Origin: Mycobacterium noviomagense
GTDB taxonomy: Bacteria; Actinomycetota; Actinomycetes; Mycobacteriales; Mycobacteriaceae
NCBI RefSeq assembly: GCF_010731635.1
Contig: NZ_AP022583.1
Location: 1,860,001-1,924,000 of the forward strand
DNA: 64,000 nt
Direction: 5' to 3'
Position 1 is the first letter of the stretch, and the number at the start of each line of letters is the position of its first letter. This document shows, piece by piece, positions 27,361 to 35,631 of the stretch. The position numbers were made by a program, and so were the translations under genes. The notes beneath the pieces are model-generated. The model had not been told where the DNA came from. It saw nothing but the letters and a program-made list of their open reading frames with translations, and did no database searches.

Positions 27361-28545
27361 GTGTCGATACATCTGCATTGGTTCCTGCCCACGTACGGGG
27401 ATTCCCGCGACCTGATCGCCGGCGGCCACGGCAGCACCATGCGCGGTGACCGGCCGGCCGACTTGAGGTACCTGACGCAGCTGGCCCACGCCGCCGAGAT
27501 CAACGGCTTCGAGGCGGTGCTCACCCCTACCGGTCAGTGGTGTGAAGACGCGTGGCTGTCCACCGCGATGCTGGTCGACGCCACCGAGTCGCTGAAGTTC
27601 CTGGTGGCACTGCGTCCCGGGTTGGTCAGTCCGACACTGGCCGCCCAGATGGCGGCCACCTTTCAGTGGCAGTCGGGTGGACGGCTGCTGCTCAATGTCG
27701 TCACCGGTGGCGAGAGCATCGAGCAGCGCGCGTTCGGCGACTTCCTGACCAAAGAGCAGCGCTACGTCCGCTGTGCCGAGTTCCTCGACATCGTCCGGCA
27801 GCTATGGACATCCACCGAGCCGGTGACGTTCACCGGAGAACATCTGCGGGTAGAACAGGCGGCCCTGGCGCGGCGTCCAGATCCTTTGCCGTCCATCTTC
27901 TTTGGCGGCTCCTCGGCTGGTGCCGGGCAGGTCGCGGCGCGCTTCGCCGACACCTACCTCACCTGGGGCGAACCGCCCGGCCAGGTCCGCGAAAAGCTCG
28001 ACTGGATCCGCCGCCTGGCCCGTGCCCACGGCCGGAAACTGAGCTACGGCATCCGGTTGCACGTCATCTCCCGCGACACCAGCGAGCAGGCGTGGGCGGA
28101 GGCGAACCGGTTACTGGGTGCCCTGGATCCGCAGACCGTGGCCGCTGCGCAACAGTCGCTGTCCCGCTCGGAATCCGAGGGCCAGCGCAGAATGCGTCAA
28201 TTGCACGGCGGCGGAACGGCTTTCGACCAGGGTGTGGACGCGCGGGCGTTGGAGATCTACCCGAACCTGTGGTCGGGGGTGGGCCTGGTGCGTGGTGGCG
28301 CGGGCACCGCGTTGGTCGGCTCACACCAGGAGGTGGCCGACCGGATCACCGAATACGCCCAACTGGGCCTGGACCACTTCATCTTGTCCGGCTATCCGCA
28401 TCTCGAGGAGGCGTACACCTTCGGCGAAAAGGTGCGCCCGATCTTGGCCCGCCGCGGCCTGCTGGGAGAGGACGCCGACGGCAAGACGACCGGCCCTGCG
28501 CGGTCCGCGTTCCTGCCGCACCTCGGTGACGTCAGCGCCTCCTAG
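27361..28545 (+). CDS. FMNH2-dependent alkanesulfonate monooxygenase-like protein (SsuD)
   Basis: 394 residues from GTG 27361. Typical SsuD blocks are present: HLHWFLPTYGDSRDL at the N-terminus, TPTGQWCEDAWL, FLVALRPGLVSPTLAAQMAA, LLLNVVTGGESIEQRAFG and the C-terminal HFILSGYPHLEEAYTFGEKV. The enzyme cleaves alkanesulfonates to aldehyde and sulfite using reduced flavin, supplying sulfur. The last 25 residues extend past the usual end. No ssuE reductase or ssuABC transporter is adjacent, so reduced FMN must come from elsewhere. It lies between a truncated gene and the Rv0049-like gene, a place where I recall no ssuD in Mtb. Confidence 0.9.
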   Translation: MSIHLHWFLPTYGDSRDLIAGGHGSTMRGDRPADLRYLTQLAHAAEINGFEAVLTPTGQWCEDAWLSTAMLVDATESLKFLVALRPGLVSPTLAAQMAATFQWQSGGRLLLNVVTGGESIEQRAFGDFLTKEQRYVRCAEFLDIVRQLWTSTEPVTFTGEHLRVEQAALARRPDPLPSIFFGGSSAGAGQVAARFADTYLTWGEPPGQVREKLDWIRRLARAHGRKLSYGIRLHVISRDTSEQAWAEANRLLGALDPQTVAAAQQSLSRSESEGQRRMRQLHGGGTAFDQGVDARALEIYPNLWSGVGLVRGGAGTALVGSHQEVADRITEYAQLGLDHFILSGYPHLEEAYTFGEKVRPILARRGLLGEDADGKTTGPARSAFLPHLGDVSAS

Positions 28546-28602
28546 CGCCGCGTATTCCGCGCAACATATCGACAACGGCCATGCGGACGTACTCTGGTCA
28601 AC

Positions 28603-29028
28603 ATGCGACTCCAGCGACAGGTGGTGGACTACGCGCTGCGGCGCCGCTCACTGCTGGCCGAGGTGTACTCCGGACGCACCGGCGTCTCCGAGGTCTGTGA
28701 CGCCGACCCCTACCTGCTGCGGGCCGCCAAATACCACGGGAAACCCAGCCGGGTCATGTGCCCGATCTGCCGCAAAGAGCAGCTGACGCTGGTGTCCTGG
28801 GTGTTCGGCGACCATCTGGGGCCGGTGTCCGGTTCGGCGCGCACCACCGAGGAGCTGGTTCTGCTGGCATCCCGTTTCGACGAGTTTTCGGTACACGTAG
28901 TGGAGGTATGTCGGACCTGCAGCTGGAACCACCTGGTCAAGTCGTACGTGCTGGGCGCGGCACGCCCACCCAAGGGCTCGCGCGGCACCCGGACAGCGCG
29001 CAACGGCGCCCGCACGGCCAGTGAATAA
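28603..29028 (+). CDS. DUF5318 zinc-ribbon-like protein, Rv0049-like
   Basis: 141 residues. Two cysteine pairs, VMCPICRKEQ (about residue 52) and VEVCRTCSWNH (about 104), can form a zinc ribbon, and the N-terminus RQVVDYALRRRSLLAEVYSG is the conserved family block. The tail is basic (SRGTRTARNGARTASE). It overlaps the ponA1 start by 8 bp, so the two are co-translated, and the pairing is conserved in Mtb. A role linked to wall synthesis or its regulation is inferred only from that pairing. Confidence 0.9.
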   Translation: MRLQRQVVDYALRRRSLLAEVYSGRTGVSEVCDADPYLLRAAKYHGKPSRVMCPICRKEQLTLVSWVFGDHLGPVSGSARTTEELVLLASRFDEFSVHVVEVCRTCSWNHLVKSYVLGAARPPKGSRGTRTARNGARTASE

Positions 29029-31699
29029 CGAAGGGCACCACGACCGGCCAGCCACTGACGTCCCCAACAGGTCGGCGGGCGGCGGTGCGCCCAGGCGCAA
29101 CGACGACGGCGGTGGAGCGGGCGGTGCTGCCCGTCCGCCGACTCCGCCGCGACGATCCCGCCCGATTCCGCCCGATGACCGACTGACCACAGTCCTGCCG
29201 CCGGTCACCGACGACACGTCTCCCGAGCTGCGCGACCCGATCGAAGAAGTCAAGGCCGCGCTGGACGGCACCCGCCACAAAGCCCCGCAGCGCGAGCCGA
29301 TCGAACAGGTCGCAGCCGCCCTGGATGGAGGCCCGCCACAACCGCCGCGGCGCCCGCGCCCGATGTTGGGCGGAGGCCCCTCGCCCGGTGGTCGCCCGCC
29401 TATGCCGCCGGTGCCCGGGCTTGCGCAGCTGAGGCGATGGCTGCAAGGACTCGATTGGGAGTGGCTACACCACATCGACTGGAGATGGGTGCGACGGGGT
29501 CTTTACGTCGCCGCGCCCGTGCTGTTCGTGTTGCCGCTCATCACCTTCGCGATGGCCTACTTGATGGTCGACGTTCCCAGGCCCGGCGACATCCGCACCA
29601 ACCAAGTCTCGACAATCTTGGCCAGCGACGGCTCGGAACTCGCCAAGATCGTTCCGCCCGAAGGCAATCGGGTCGACGTCGACCTCAAACAGGTTCCGGT
29701 GCACGTGCGCCGCGCCGTGCTGGCCGCCGAAGACCGCAACTTCTACTCCAATCCCGGCTTTTCGCTCACCGGTTTCGCGCGGGCAGTCAAGAACAACATG
29801 TTCGGCGGCGACCTGCAGGGCGGCTCGACGATCACCCAGCAGTACGTCAAGAATGCGCTGGTCGGTTCGCAACGCACCGGAGTCGGTGGCCTGATCCGCA
29901 AGGCCAAAGAGCTCGTGGTCGCCACGAAGATGTCGGGGGAGTGGCCCAAAGACGATGTGCTGCAGGCCTACCTGAACATCATCTACTTCGGCCGAGGCGC
30001 GTACGGGATTGCCGCCGCCTCCAAGGCGTACTTCGACAAGCCCGTCGAACAGCTCACCGTCGCTGAGGGCGCACTGTTGGCCGCGCTGATCCAGCGACCG
30101 TCCACGCTCGACCCGGCCGTGAATCTCAAAGGGGCAACTGCCCGCTGGAACTGGGTGCTCGACGGGATGGTGGAAACCGGAGCGTTGTCCGCGGGCGATC
30201 GCGCCAAACAGGTCTTCCCGGCGACGGTTCCGCCCGAGGTGGCCAGCGCGCAAAACCAGACCACCGGGCCCAACGGTCTGATCGAGCGGCAGGTGACCAA
30301 AGAGTTGATGGACCTGTTCAACATCGACGAAAAGACGCTGTATACCCAGGGTCTGCAGATCACCACCAGCATCGACCCGCAGGCCCAGCAGGCGGCCGAG
30401 AAAGCCGTGTCGACGTACCTCGAAGGGCAAGATCCCGACATGCGCGCCGCGGTGGTGTCGATCGATCCGCACAACGGCGCGGTGAAGGCCTACTACGGCG
30501 GTGCTGATGCCAACGGTTTCGACTTCGCGCAAGGAGGGCTGCAGACGGGGTCGTCGTTCAAGGTCTTCGCGCTAGTCGCCGCACTGGAGCAGGGCATCGG
30601 CCTGGGTTACCAGGTGGACAGCGGGCCGCTGACCGTCGACGGCATCAAGATCAGCAACGTCGAGGGCGAAAGCTGCGGAACCTGCAGTATCGCCGAGGCG
30701 CTCAAGCGTTCGCTGAACACTTCGTATTACCGACTAATGCTCAAGCTCAAGCATGGCCCGCAGGATGTCGCCGACGCCGCGCATCAAGCCGGCATTGCCA
30801 CCAGTTTCCCCGGCGTGCCGCACACCCTATCCGAGGACGGCAAGGGTGGCCCGCCGAACAACGGGGTTGTGCTGGGCCAGTATCAAACTCGGGTGATCGA
30901 CATGGCCTCGGCCTACGCCACCCTGGCGGCGTCGGGTGTGTACCACGCGCCGCATTTCGTGCAAAAGGTGGTCAACTCCGAAGGCCAGGTGCTCTTCGAT
31001 GCGGCCACCCAGGACAACAGCGGCGAGCAGCGCATCGACAAGGCCGTCGCCGACAACGTGACCTCTGCAATGGAGCCGATCGCCGGGTATTCGCGCGGGC
31101 ACAACCTGGCCGGCGGTCGGCCCTCGGCGGCCAAGACCGGTACAACGCAGTTGGGTGACACTGACGCCAACAAGGACGCCTGGATGGTCGGCTACACCCC
31201 GCAGCTTTCGACAGCGGTGTGGGTGGGCACAGTGAGAGGCGACAAGCCGCTGGTCAACAAGTGGGGGTCGCCGGTGTGGGGCTCGAGTCTGCCGTCGGAC
31301 ATTTGGAAGGCGACCATGGACGGCGCGCTGAAGGGCGCCCCGACGGAGTCGTTCCCCAAACCGGCAGAGATCGGTGGCTACGCCGGGGTGCCGGTCGCGC
31401 CGCCCCCACCGCGCGTGGAGGCGCCGCCGTCGCAGACCGTCATTCAGCCGACGATCGAAGTGGCACCGGGCATCACGATCCCGGTCGGTCCGCCCACCAC
31501 GGTTCCCGTCGCCCCGGCGCCAAGTCCTGGCGCGCCGGGGCAGGGTCCCTACCCGGGGCAGGGCGGCTACGCGCCGGGACAAGGTGGCTACGCGCCCGGG
31601 CAAGGTCCGTACGCGCCGGCGCCAGGCCCGTTCGCCCCCGCACCAGGCCCGTTCGCCCCCGCACCGGGAGGACCCCAAGCGCCCCCACCGCCGCCGTGA
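29021..31699 (+). CDS. ponA1: Class A penicillin-binding protein PonA1
   Basis: 892 residues from GTG 29021. A Pro-rich cytoplasmic N-terminus of about 160 residues leads to one membrane helix (YVAAPVLFVLPLITFAMAYL). The glycosyltransferase domain shows AAEDRNFYSNPGFSLTGF (catalytic Glu near 239) and GGSTITQQYVKN. The transpeptidase has SSFK near 510 (catalytic Ser), SLN near 565 and KTGTT near 705. The C-terminal tail is low-complexity PGQGGYAP/APGPF repeats. It polymerises and cross-links peptidoglycan at the poles. GTG 31696 of the next gene overlaps its TGA by 4 bp. Confidence 0.97.
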   Translation: MNNEGHHDRPATDVPNRSAGGGAPRRNDDGGGAGGAARPPTPPRRSRPIPPDDRLTTVLPPVTDDTSPELRDPIEEVKAALDGTRHKAPQREPIEQVAAALDGGPPQPPRRPRPMLGGGPSPGGRPPMPPVPGLAQLRRWLQGLDWEWLHHIDWRWVRRGLYVAAPVLFVLPLITFAMAYLMVDVPRPGDIRTNQVSTILASDGSELAKIVPPEGNRVDVDLKQVPVHVRRAVLAAEDRNFYSNPGFSLTGFARAVKNNMFGGDLQGGSTITQQYVKNALVGSQRTGVGGLIRKAKELVVATKMSGEWPKDDVLQAYLNIIYFGRGAYGIAAASKAYFDKPVEQLTVAEGALLAALIQRPSTLDPAVNLKGATARWNWVLDGMVETGALSAGDRAKQVFPATVPPEVASAQNQTTGPNGLIERQVTKELMDLFNIDEKTLYTQGLQITTSIDPQAQQAAEKAVSTYLEGQDPDMRAAVVSIDPHNGAVKAYYGGADANGFDFAQGGLQTGSSFKVFALVAALEQGIGLGYQVDSGPLTVDGIKISNVEGESCGTCSIAEALKRSLNTSYYRLMLKLKHGPQDVADAAHQAGIATSFPGVPHTLSEDGKGGPPNNGVVLGQYQTRVIDMASAYATLAASGVYHAPHFVQKVVNSEGQVLFDAATQDNSGEQRIDKAVADNVTSAMEPIAGYSRGHNLAGGRPSAAKTGTTQLGDTDANKDAWMVGYTPQLSTAVWVGTVRGDKPLVNKWGSPVWGSSLPSDIWKATMDGALKGAPTESFPKPAEIGGYAGVPVAPPPPRVEAPPSQTVIQPTIEVAPGITIPVGPPTTVPVAPAPSPGAPGQGPYPGQGGYAPGQGGYAPGQGPYAPAPGPFAPAPGPFAPAPGGPQAPPPPP

Positions 31700-33324
31700 C
31701 CGGCGCCGATAGCCGCCGCGCCACGATCTCGCCGCAGCCGTTGGCTGCTGACTTGCGAAGTGCCGAAGATCGCGACTGCCCAAGTCGCACAGACGTTTTG
31801 GGCTCGGCGCTGTCGACAGTGATCGGCGGCCCCGTGGGCCGGCACGCCCTGATCGGCCGCACACCGTTTATGACCCCGCTGCGAGTGATGTTTCTGATCG
31901 CGGTGATGTTCTTGGCGTTGGGATGGTTGACCAAGGCACCGTGCCTGCAGAGCACCGGCACCGGGCCCGGCGACCAGCGGGTGGCCAACTGGTCCAACCA
32001 GCGTGCCTACTACCAGTTGTGTTACTCCGACACAGTGCCGCTCTACGGCGCGGAACTGTTGAGCCAGAGCAAGTTTCCGTACAAGTCCAGCTGGATCGAG
32101 ACCGACTCGGCCGGTAAACCGCAGACACGCTACGACGGCCGGCCCGCGGTGCGCTACATGGAGTATCCGGTGTTGACCGGTGTCTACCAGTACGCGTCGA
32201 TGGCGCTGGCCAAGACCTACACCGCGCTGAGCAAACTGCATGTGCTGCCGGTGGTCGCCGAGGTGGTGGTGTTCTTCGACGTCGCCGCTTTCGGGCTGGC
32301 GCTGGCCTGGCTGGCGACCGTGTGGGCCAGCGCAGGACTGGCCGGCCGGCGGATCTGGGATGCGGCGCTGGTGGCGGCCTCGCCGCTGCTGATCTTTCAG
32401 ATCTTCACCAACTTCGACGCGCTGCCAACAGCTTTCGCCGTCGGCGGGCTGCTGGCGTGGGCTCGGCGGCGACCGGTGCTGGCCGGTGTACTGATCGGCC
32501 TCGGTGTGGCGGCCAAGCTGTATCCGGTGGTGTTTCTGCTCCCGCTGCTGGTGCTGGGGCTTCGGGTTGGGCGGCTCCCCGAGGTGATCCGCACGGCGGC
32601 GGCGGTGGTGGCGACCTGGCTGGTGGTGAATCTGCCGGTGATGCTGCTGTTTCCGCGGGGCTGGTCGGAGTTCTTCCGGCTCAATACCCGCCGTGGCGAC
32701 GACATGGATTCGCTCTACAATGTCGTCAAGTCGTTCACCGGGTGGCGGGGTTTCGACGCCCAGCTCGGGTTTTGGCAACCGCCGGTGGTACTGAACTCTG
32801 TCGTCACGCTCCTGTTCGTATTGTGTTGCGCGGCAATCGCTTACATCGCGCTGACGGCGCCGCAGCGGCCGCGTGTGGCGCAGCTGACGTTTCTGGTGGT
32901 GGCCGCGTTTTTGTTGACGAACAAAGTGTGGAGTCCGCAGTTTTCCTTGTGGCTGGTGCCGCTGGCGGTGCTCGCCTTGCCGCACCGGCGGATTCTCTTG
33001 GCGTGGATGACGATCGACGCGGTGGTGTGGGTGCCGCGGATGTACTACCTCTACAGCGTCCCCAACCGGGGTCTGCCCGAGCAGTGGTTCACCGCGGCGG
33101 TGCTGCTGCGCGACATCGCGGTGGTACTGCTGTGCGTGTTGGTCGTGCGCCAGATCTATCGGCCGGGCGAAGACCTGGTGCGCTGGCACGGCCGAGTGGA
33201 CGATCCGGCGGGCGGGGTCTTCGACCGGGCCGACGACGCGCCGCCGGGCTGGCTGCCGATTTGGCTGCGCCCGCCGAAGCTGCGCCAGCCAGCAGTATCG
33301 CCGCAACCCGTCGCGGCACGCTGA
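31696..33324 (+). CDS. Polytopic GT-C-like glycosyltransferase (DUF2029/GT87 type), Rv0051-like
   Basis: 542 residues from GTG 31696, chosen because it overlaps the ponA1 stop (GTGA) and matches the Mtb Rv0051 N-terminus as I remember it. About ten hydrophobic segments are visible. Large loops carry conserved polar motifs (WSNQRAYYQLCYSDTVPLYG, RYMEYPVLTGVYQYASMA, NTRRGDDMDSLYNVVKSFTG), a pattern of polyprenyl-phosphate-sugar-dependent mannosyl- or arabinosyltransferases. The activity is inferred from fold class. Its coupling to ponA1 suggests work in envelope assembly at the same site. Confidence 0.88.
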   Translation: MTGADSRRATISPQPLAADLRSAEDRDCPSRTDVLGSALSTVIGGPVGRHALIGRTPFMTPLRVMFLIAVMFLALGWLTKAPCLQSTGTGPGDQRVANWSNQRAYYQLCYSDTVPLYGAELLSQSKFPYKSSWIETDSAGKPQTRYDGRPAVRYMEYPVLTGVYQYASMALAKTYTALSKLHVLPVVAEVVVFFDVAAFGLALAWLATVWASAGLAGRRIWDAALVAASPLLIFQIFTNFDALPTAFAVGGLLAWARRRPVLAGVLIGLGVAAKLYPVVFLLPLLVLGLRVGRLPEVIRTAAAVVATWLVVNLPVMLLFPRGWSEFFRLNTRRGDDMDSLYNVVKSFTGWRGFDAQLGFWQPPVVLNSVVTLLFVLCCAAIAYIALTAPQRPRVAQLTFLVVAAFLLTNKVWSPQFSLWLVPLAVLALPHRRILLAWMTIDAVVWVPRMYYLYSVPNRGLPEQWFTAAVLLRDIAVVLLCVLVVRQIYRPGEDLVRWHGRVDDPAGGVFDRADDAPPGWLPIWLRPPKLRQPAVSPQPVAAR

Positions 33325-33468
33325 CGCCGTCAGCGCACACTCGCAGTAGCCCACGATTACGCAGGCCAGGCATCCATCCGGTAACCTGATGCGGTTGCCG
33401 ACGCAGGCGACCCTCCTGCCACGGACCGACCGTGGCCGCACATGACCATAGGAGGTGATGAGGTTCCC

Positions 33469-33759
33469 ATGCGTCCATACGAAATCATGGTCATCCTCGA
33501 CCCCACCCTCGACGAGCGCACCATAGCTCCGTCATTGGAGGCGTTCCTCAACGTCGTCCGCAAAGACGGCGGCAGCGTGGAAAAAGTCGATATTTGGGGT
33601 CGACGCCGACTGGCTTACGAAATCGCCAAGCACTCCGAGGGCATCTACGCCGTGATCGACCTCAAGGCCGCCCCGGCGACGGTGTCCGAACTTGACCGTC
33701 AGCTCAAACTCAACGAGTCGGTCATGCGGACCAAGGTGGTCCGCACCGACAAGCACTAA
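33469..33759 (+). CDS. rpsF: 30S ribosomal protein S6
   Basis: 96 residues starting [20 protein letters not shown], identical in length to Mtb RpsF. ATG 33469 is preferred over an in-frame ATG at 33442, because the extra nine residues lie over the ribosome-binding region (aggaggtgatgagg). S6 pairs with S18 on the 30S platform. First gene of the rpsF-ssb-rpsR-rplI cluster. Confidence 0.97.
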   Translation: MRPYEIMVILDPTLDERTIAPSLEAFLNVVRKDGGSVEKVDIWGRRRLAYEIAKHSEGIYAVIDLKAAPATVSELDRQLKLNESVMRTKVVRTDKH

Positions 33760-33788
33760 CGAGTGACTGCCGAGCGTCGGAGCCGTTG

Positions 33789-33815
33789 CGTAGGCTCTGC
33801 GATGAATCGCCTACG
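33789..33815 (+). other. Small hairpin between rpsF and ssb
   Basis: CGTAGGC (33789-33795) pairs with GCCTACG (33809-33815), with an inner GCGAT/ATCGC pairing as an alternative. A CGCGCAG direct repeat follows it. In rpsF-ssb-rpsR operons an S6:S18-binding leader is known in some bacteria, but this element lies after rpsF, so an attenuation or RNA-stability role is only a possibility. Confidence 0.3.
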
Positions 33816-33870
33816 CTCAGCGCGCAGCGCGCAGACCCCGCCGTAGACCAGGCGGACCCAGGAGGAAACT

Positions 33871-34371
33871 GTGGCTGGTGACACCACCATCACCGTCGTC
33901 GGAAACTTGACCGCTGACCCCGAACTGCGGTTCACCCCGTCCGGTGCTGCGGTGGCAAACTTCACCGTGGCCTCGACACCGCGGATCTACGACCGCCAAA
34001 GCGGGGAATGGAAAGACGGCGAGGCGCTGTTCCTGCGGTGCAACATCTGGCGCGAGGCCGCCGAGAACGTCGCCGAGAGCCTGACTCGCGGGTCGCGCGT
34101 AATCGTGACCGGACGGCTCAAGCAGCGCTCGTTCGAAACCCGCGAGGGCGAGAAGCGCACGGTGGTCGAGGTCGAGGTCGACGAGATCGGCCCGTCGTTG
34201 CGTTACGCCACCGCCAAGGTCAACAAGGCCAGCCGCAGCGGCGGTGGGGGCGGCGGTGGCGGGGGTTCTCGCCCGCCGGCGCAGGCCAGCGGCGCAACGG
34301 GTGACGACCCCTGGGGCAGCGCCCCGGCGTCGGGGTCATTCGGCGGCGGCGACGACGAGCCACCCTTCTAA
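33871..34371 (+). CDS. ssb: Single-stranded DNA-binding protein
   Basis: 166 residues from GTG 33871, with CAGGAGGAAA upstream. The OB fold covers residues 1-115 ([60 protein letters not shown]). A glycine-rich linker ([16 protein letters not shown]) leads to the acidic tip DDEPPF, which recruits partner proteins in replication and repair. It lies in the ribosomal-protein cluster just upstream of dnaB, as in Mtb Rv0054. Confidence 0.97.
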   Translation: MAGDTTITVVGNLTADPELRFTPSGAAVANFTVASTPRIYDRQSGEWKDGEALFLRCNIWREAAENVAESLTRGSRVIVTGRLKQRSFETREGEKRTVVEVEVDEIGPSLRYATAKVNKASRSGGGGGGGGGSRPPAQASGATGDDPWGSAPASGSFGGGDDEPPF

Positions 34372-34404
34372 CTTCAAGCAACACAGCACGAAAGAGATAC
34401 CCAC

Positions 34405-34659
34405 ATGGCCAAATCCAGCAAGCGGCGCCCGGCACCGGAAAAGCCGGTCAAGACACGCAAGTGCGTGTTCTGCGCCAAAAAAGACCAGGCGATCGACTAC
34501 AAGGACACTGCGCTGCTGCGCACCTACATCAGCGAGCGCGGCAAGATCCGGGCTCGCCGCGTCACCGGCAACTGCGTGCAGCACCAGCGAGACATCGCGC
34601 TCGCGGTGAAAAACGCCCGCGAGATGGCGCTCTTGCCCTTCACCTCTTCGGCGCGGTAG
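34405..34659 (+). CDS. rpsR: 30S ribosomal protein S18, zinc-type (C+)
   Basis: 84 residues. The CVFCAKK pair plus a third cysteine in [12 protein letters not shown] mark the cysteine-containing (C+, zinc-binding) paralogue. Mycobacteria also have a cysteine-free copy induced by zinc limitation, not seen here. S18 binds S6 and 16S rRNA. Located 33 bp after ssb. Confidence 0.97.
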   Translation: MAKSSKRRPAPEKPVKTRKCVFCAKKDQAIDYKDTALLRTYISERGKIRARRVTGNCVQHQRDIALAVKNAREMALLPFTSSAR

Positions 34660-34689
34660 CCGCGCAACCCAGACGGAAAGTACGACACG

Positions 34690-35148
34690 ATGAAGCTGAT
34701 TTTGACCGCCGATGTCGAGCACCTCGGCACCGTCGGCGACACCGTCGAAGTCAAAGACGGATACGGCCGCAACTTCCTGCTGCCGCGGGGGATGGCGATC
34801 GTCGCCTCCCGCGGCGCACAGAAACAGGCCGACGACATCCGCCGGGCCCGGGAAACGAAAATGGTGCGCGACCTCGAGCACGCCAACGAAATCAAGACTG
34901 CGATCGAGGCGCTGGGACCCATCCCGCTGCCGGTGCGCGCCGCAGCCGATACCGGCAAGCTGTTCGGTTCGGTGACAGCCGCCGACGTCGTCGCCGCGAT
35001 CAAGAAAGCCGGCGGCCCCAATCTGGACAAGCGGATCGTCCGGATGCCCAGGGAGCACATCAAGTCGCTCGGCACGCACACGGCCACCGCGCACCTGCAC
35101 CCCGACGTCAACGTCGAGCTCAGGCTCGACCTAGTCGCGCAGGGGTAA
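34690..35148 (+). CDS. rplI: 50S ribosomal protein L9
   Basis: 152 residues starting [20 protein letters not shown]. The N-terminal RNA-binding domain ([20 protein letters not shown]), the long connecting helix and the C-terminal domain ([20 protein letters not shown]) are all present. Last gene of the cluster, followed by a strong hairpin. Confidence 0.97.
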   Translation: MKLILTADVEHLGTVGDTVEVKDGYGRNFLLPRGMAIVASRGAQKQADDIRRARETKMVRDLEHANEIKTAIEALGPIPLPVRAAADTGKLFGSVTAADVVAAIKKAGGPNLDKRIVRMPREHIKSLGTHTATAHLHPDVNVELRLDLVAQG

Positions 35149-35163
35149 CCCGCAGAATCTCCT

Positions 35164-35201
35164 CACCCCGGTGACGGCCACGATCGGCTGTCGCCGGGGT
35201 G
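35164..35201 (+). terminator. Hairpin terminator after rplI
   Basis: CACCCCGGTGAC (35164-35175) pairs with GTCGCCGGGGTG (35190-35201) with one G-T wobble, giving a 12-bp GC-rich stem 15 bp after the rplI stop. There is no clear U tract, as is common for mycobacterial hairpin terminators. Confidence 0.65.
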
Positions 35202-35631
35202 TTGGTGGTTGCGCTGGCTAACTGCCCGGCGAGCAAATCCCGCTGTGAACGTAACCGTCTGTTAACGCAGCCCATAACCGCCTGCAACGCAACACGCCCG
35301 ACATGGCAACCTGCCGCGACACGCCGAAGAGATTGTCATCCACACAAACTGCGCGCTGTTGTGGTCCGCTTATCTGCAGTAATGCTGCTACGTCCCGCAT
35401 TCGTCCACAGGTTGTCCACACCCGCCTCAACACAGGTGCCGACGGATATGCACACATGATGCACAGCTCCATGAACAGCGGCCCTTGGAGTAGTCGCCAG
35501 CAACGTTTAGCGTCGACCCGGCGCGATTGGAGTGACGGTTTGTCCTCGGCGTCGTGTCGGTGCCTCGACCTACAGTCGAAGATGCCGATCGAATGAGCGT
35601 TCGACAGTCGTGCCGGAGGAGGTGAGAGCCT
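35202..35631 (+). other. Non-coding region upstream of dnaB
   Basis: No convincing gene is present: the small open frames here lack ribosome sites and family features. The stretch is less GC-rich than its neighbours and contains DnaA-box-like words near 35401-35420. A ribosome site (ggaggtgag) lies just before the dnaB ATG. Mtb has a small gene, Rv0057, in this gap; I could not recognise it here. Confidence 0.5.
35401..35420 (+). promoter_or_regulatory. DnaA-box-like pair upstream of dnaB
   Basis: TTGTCCACA at 35412-35420 is an exact match to the mycobacterial DnaA box TT(G/C)TCCACA, and TCGTCCACA at 35401-35409 differs by one base. The pair lies about 210-230 bp upstream of the dnaB start, in a low-GC stretch. 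DnaA control of the replicative helicase gene is inferred. Confidence 0.45.
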
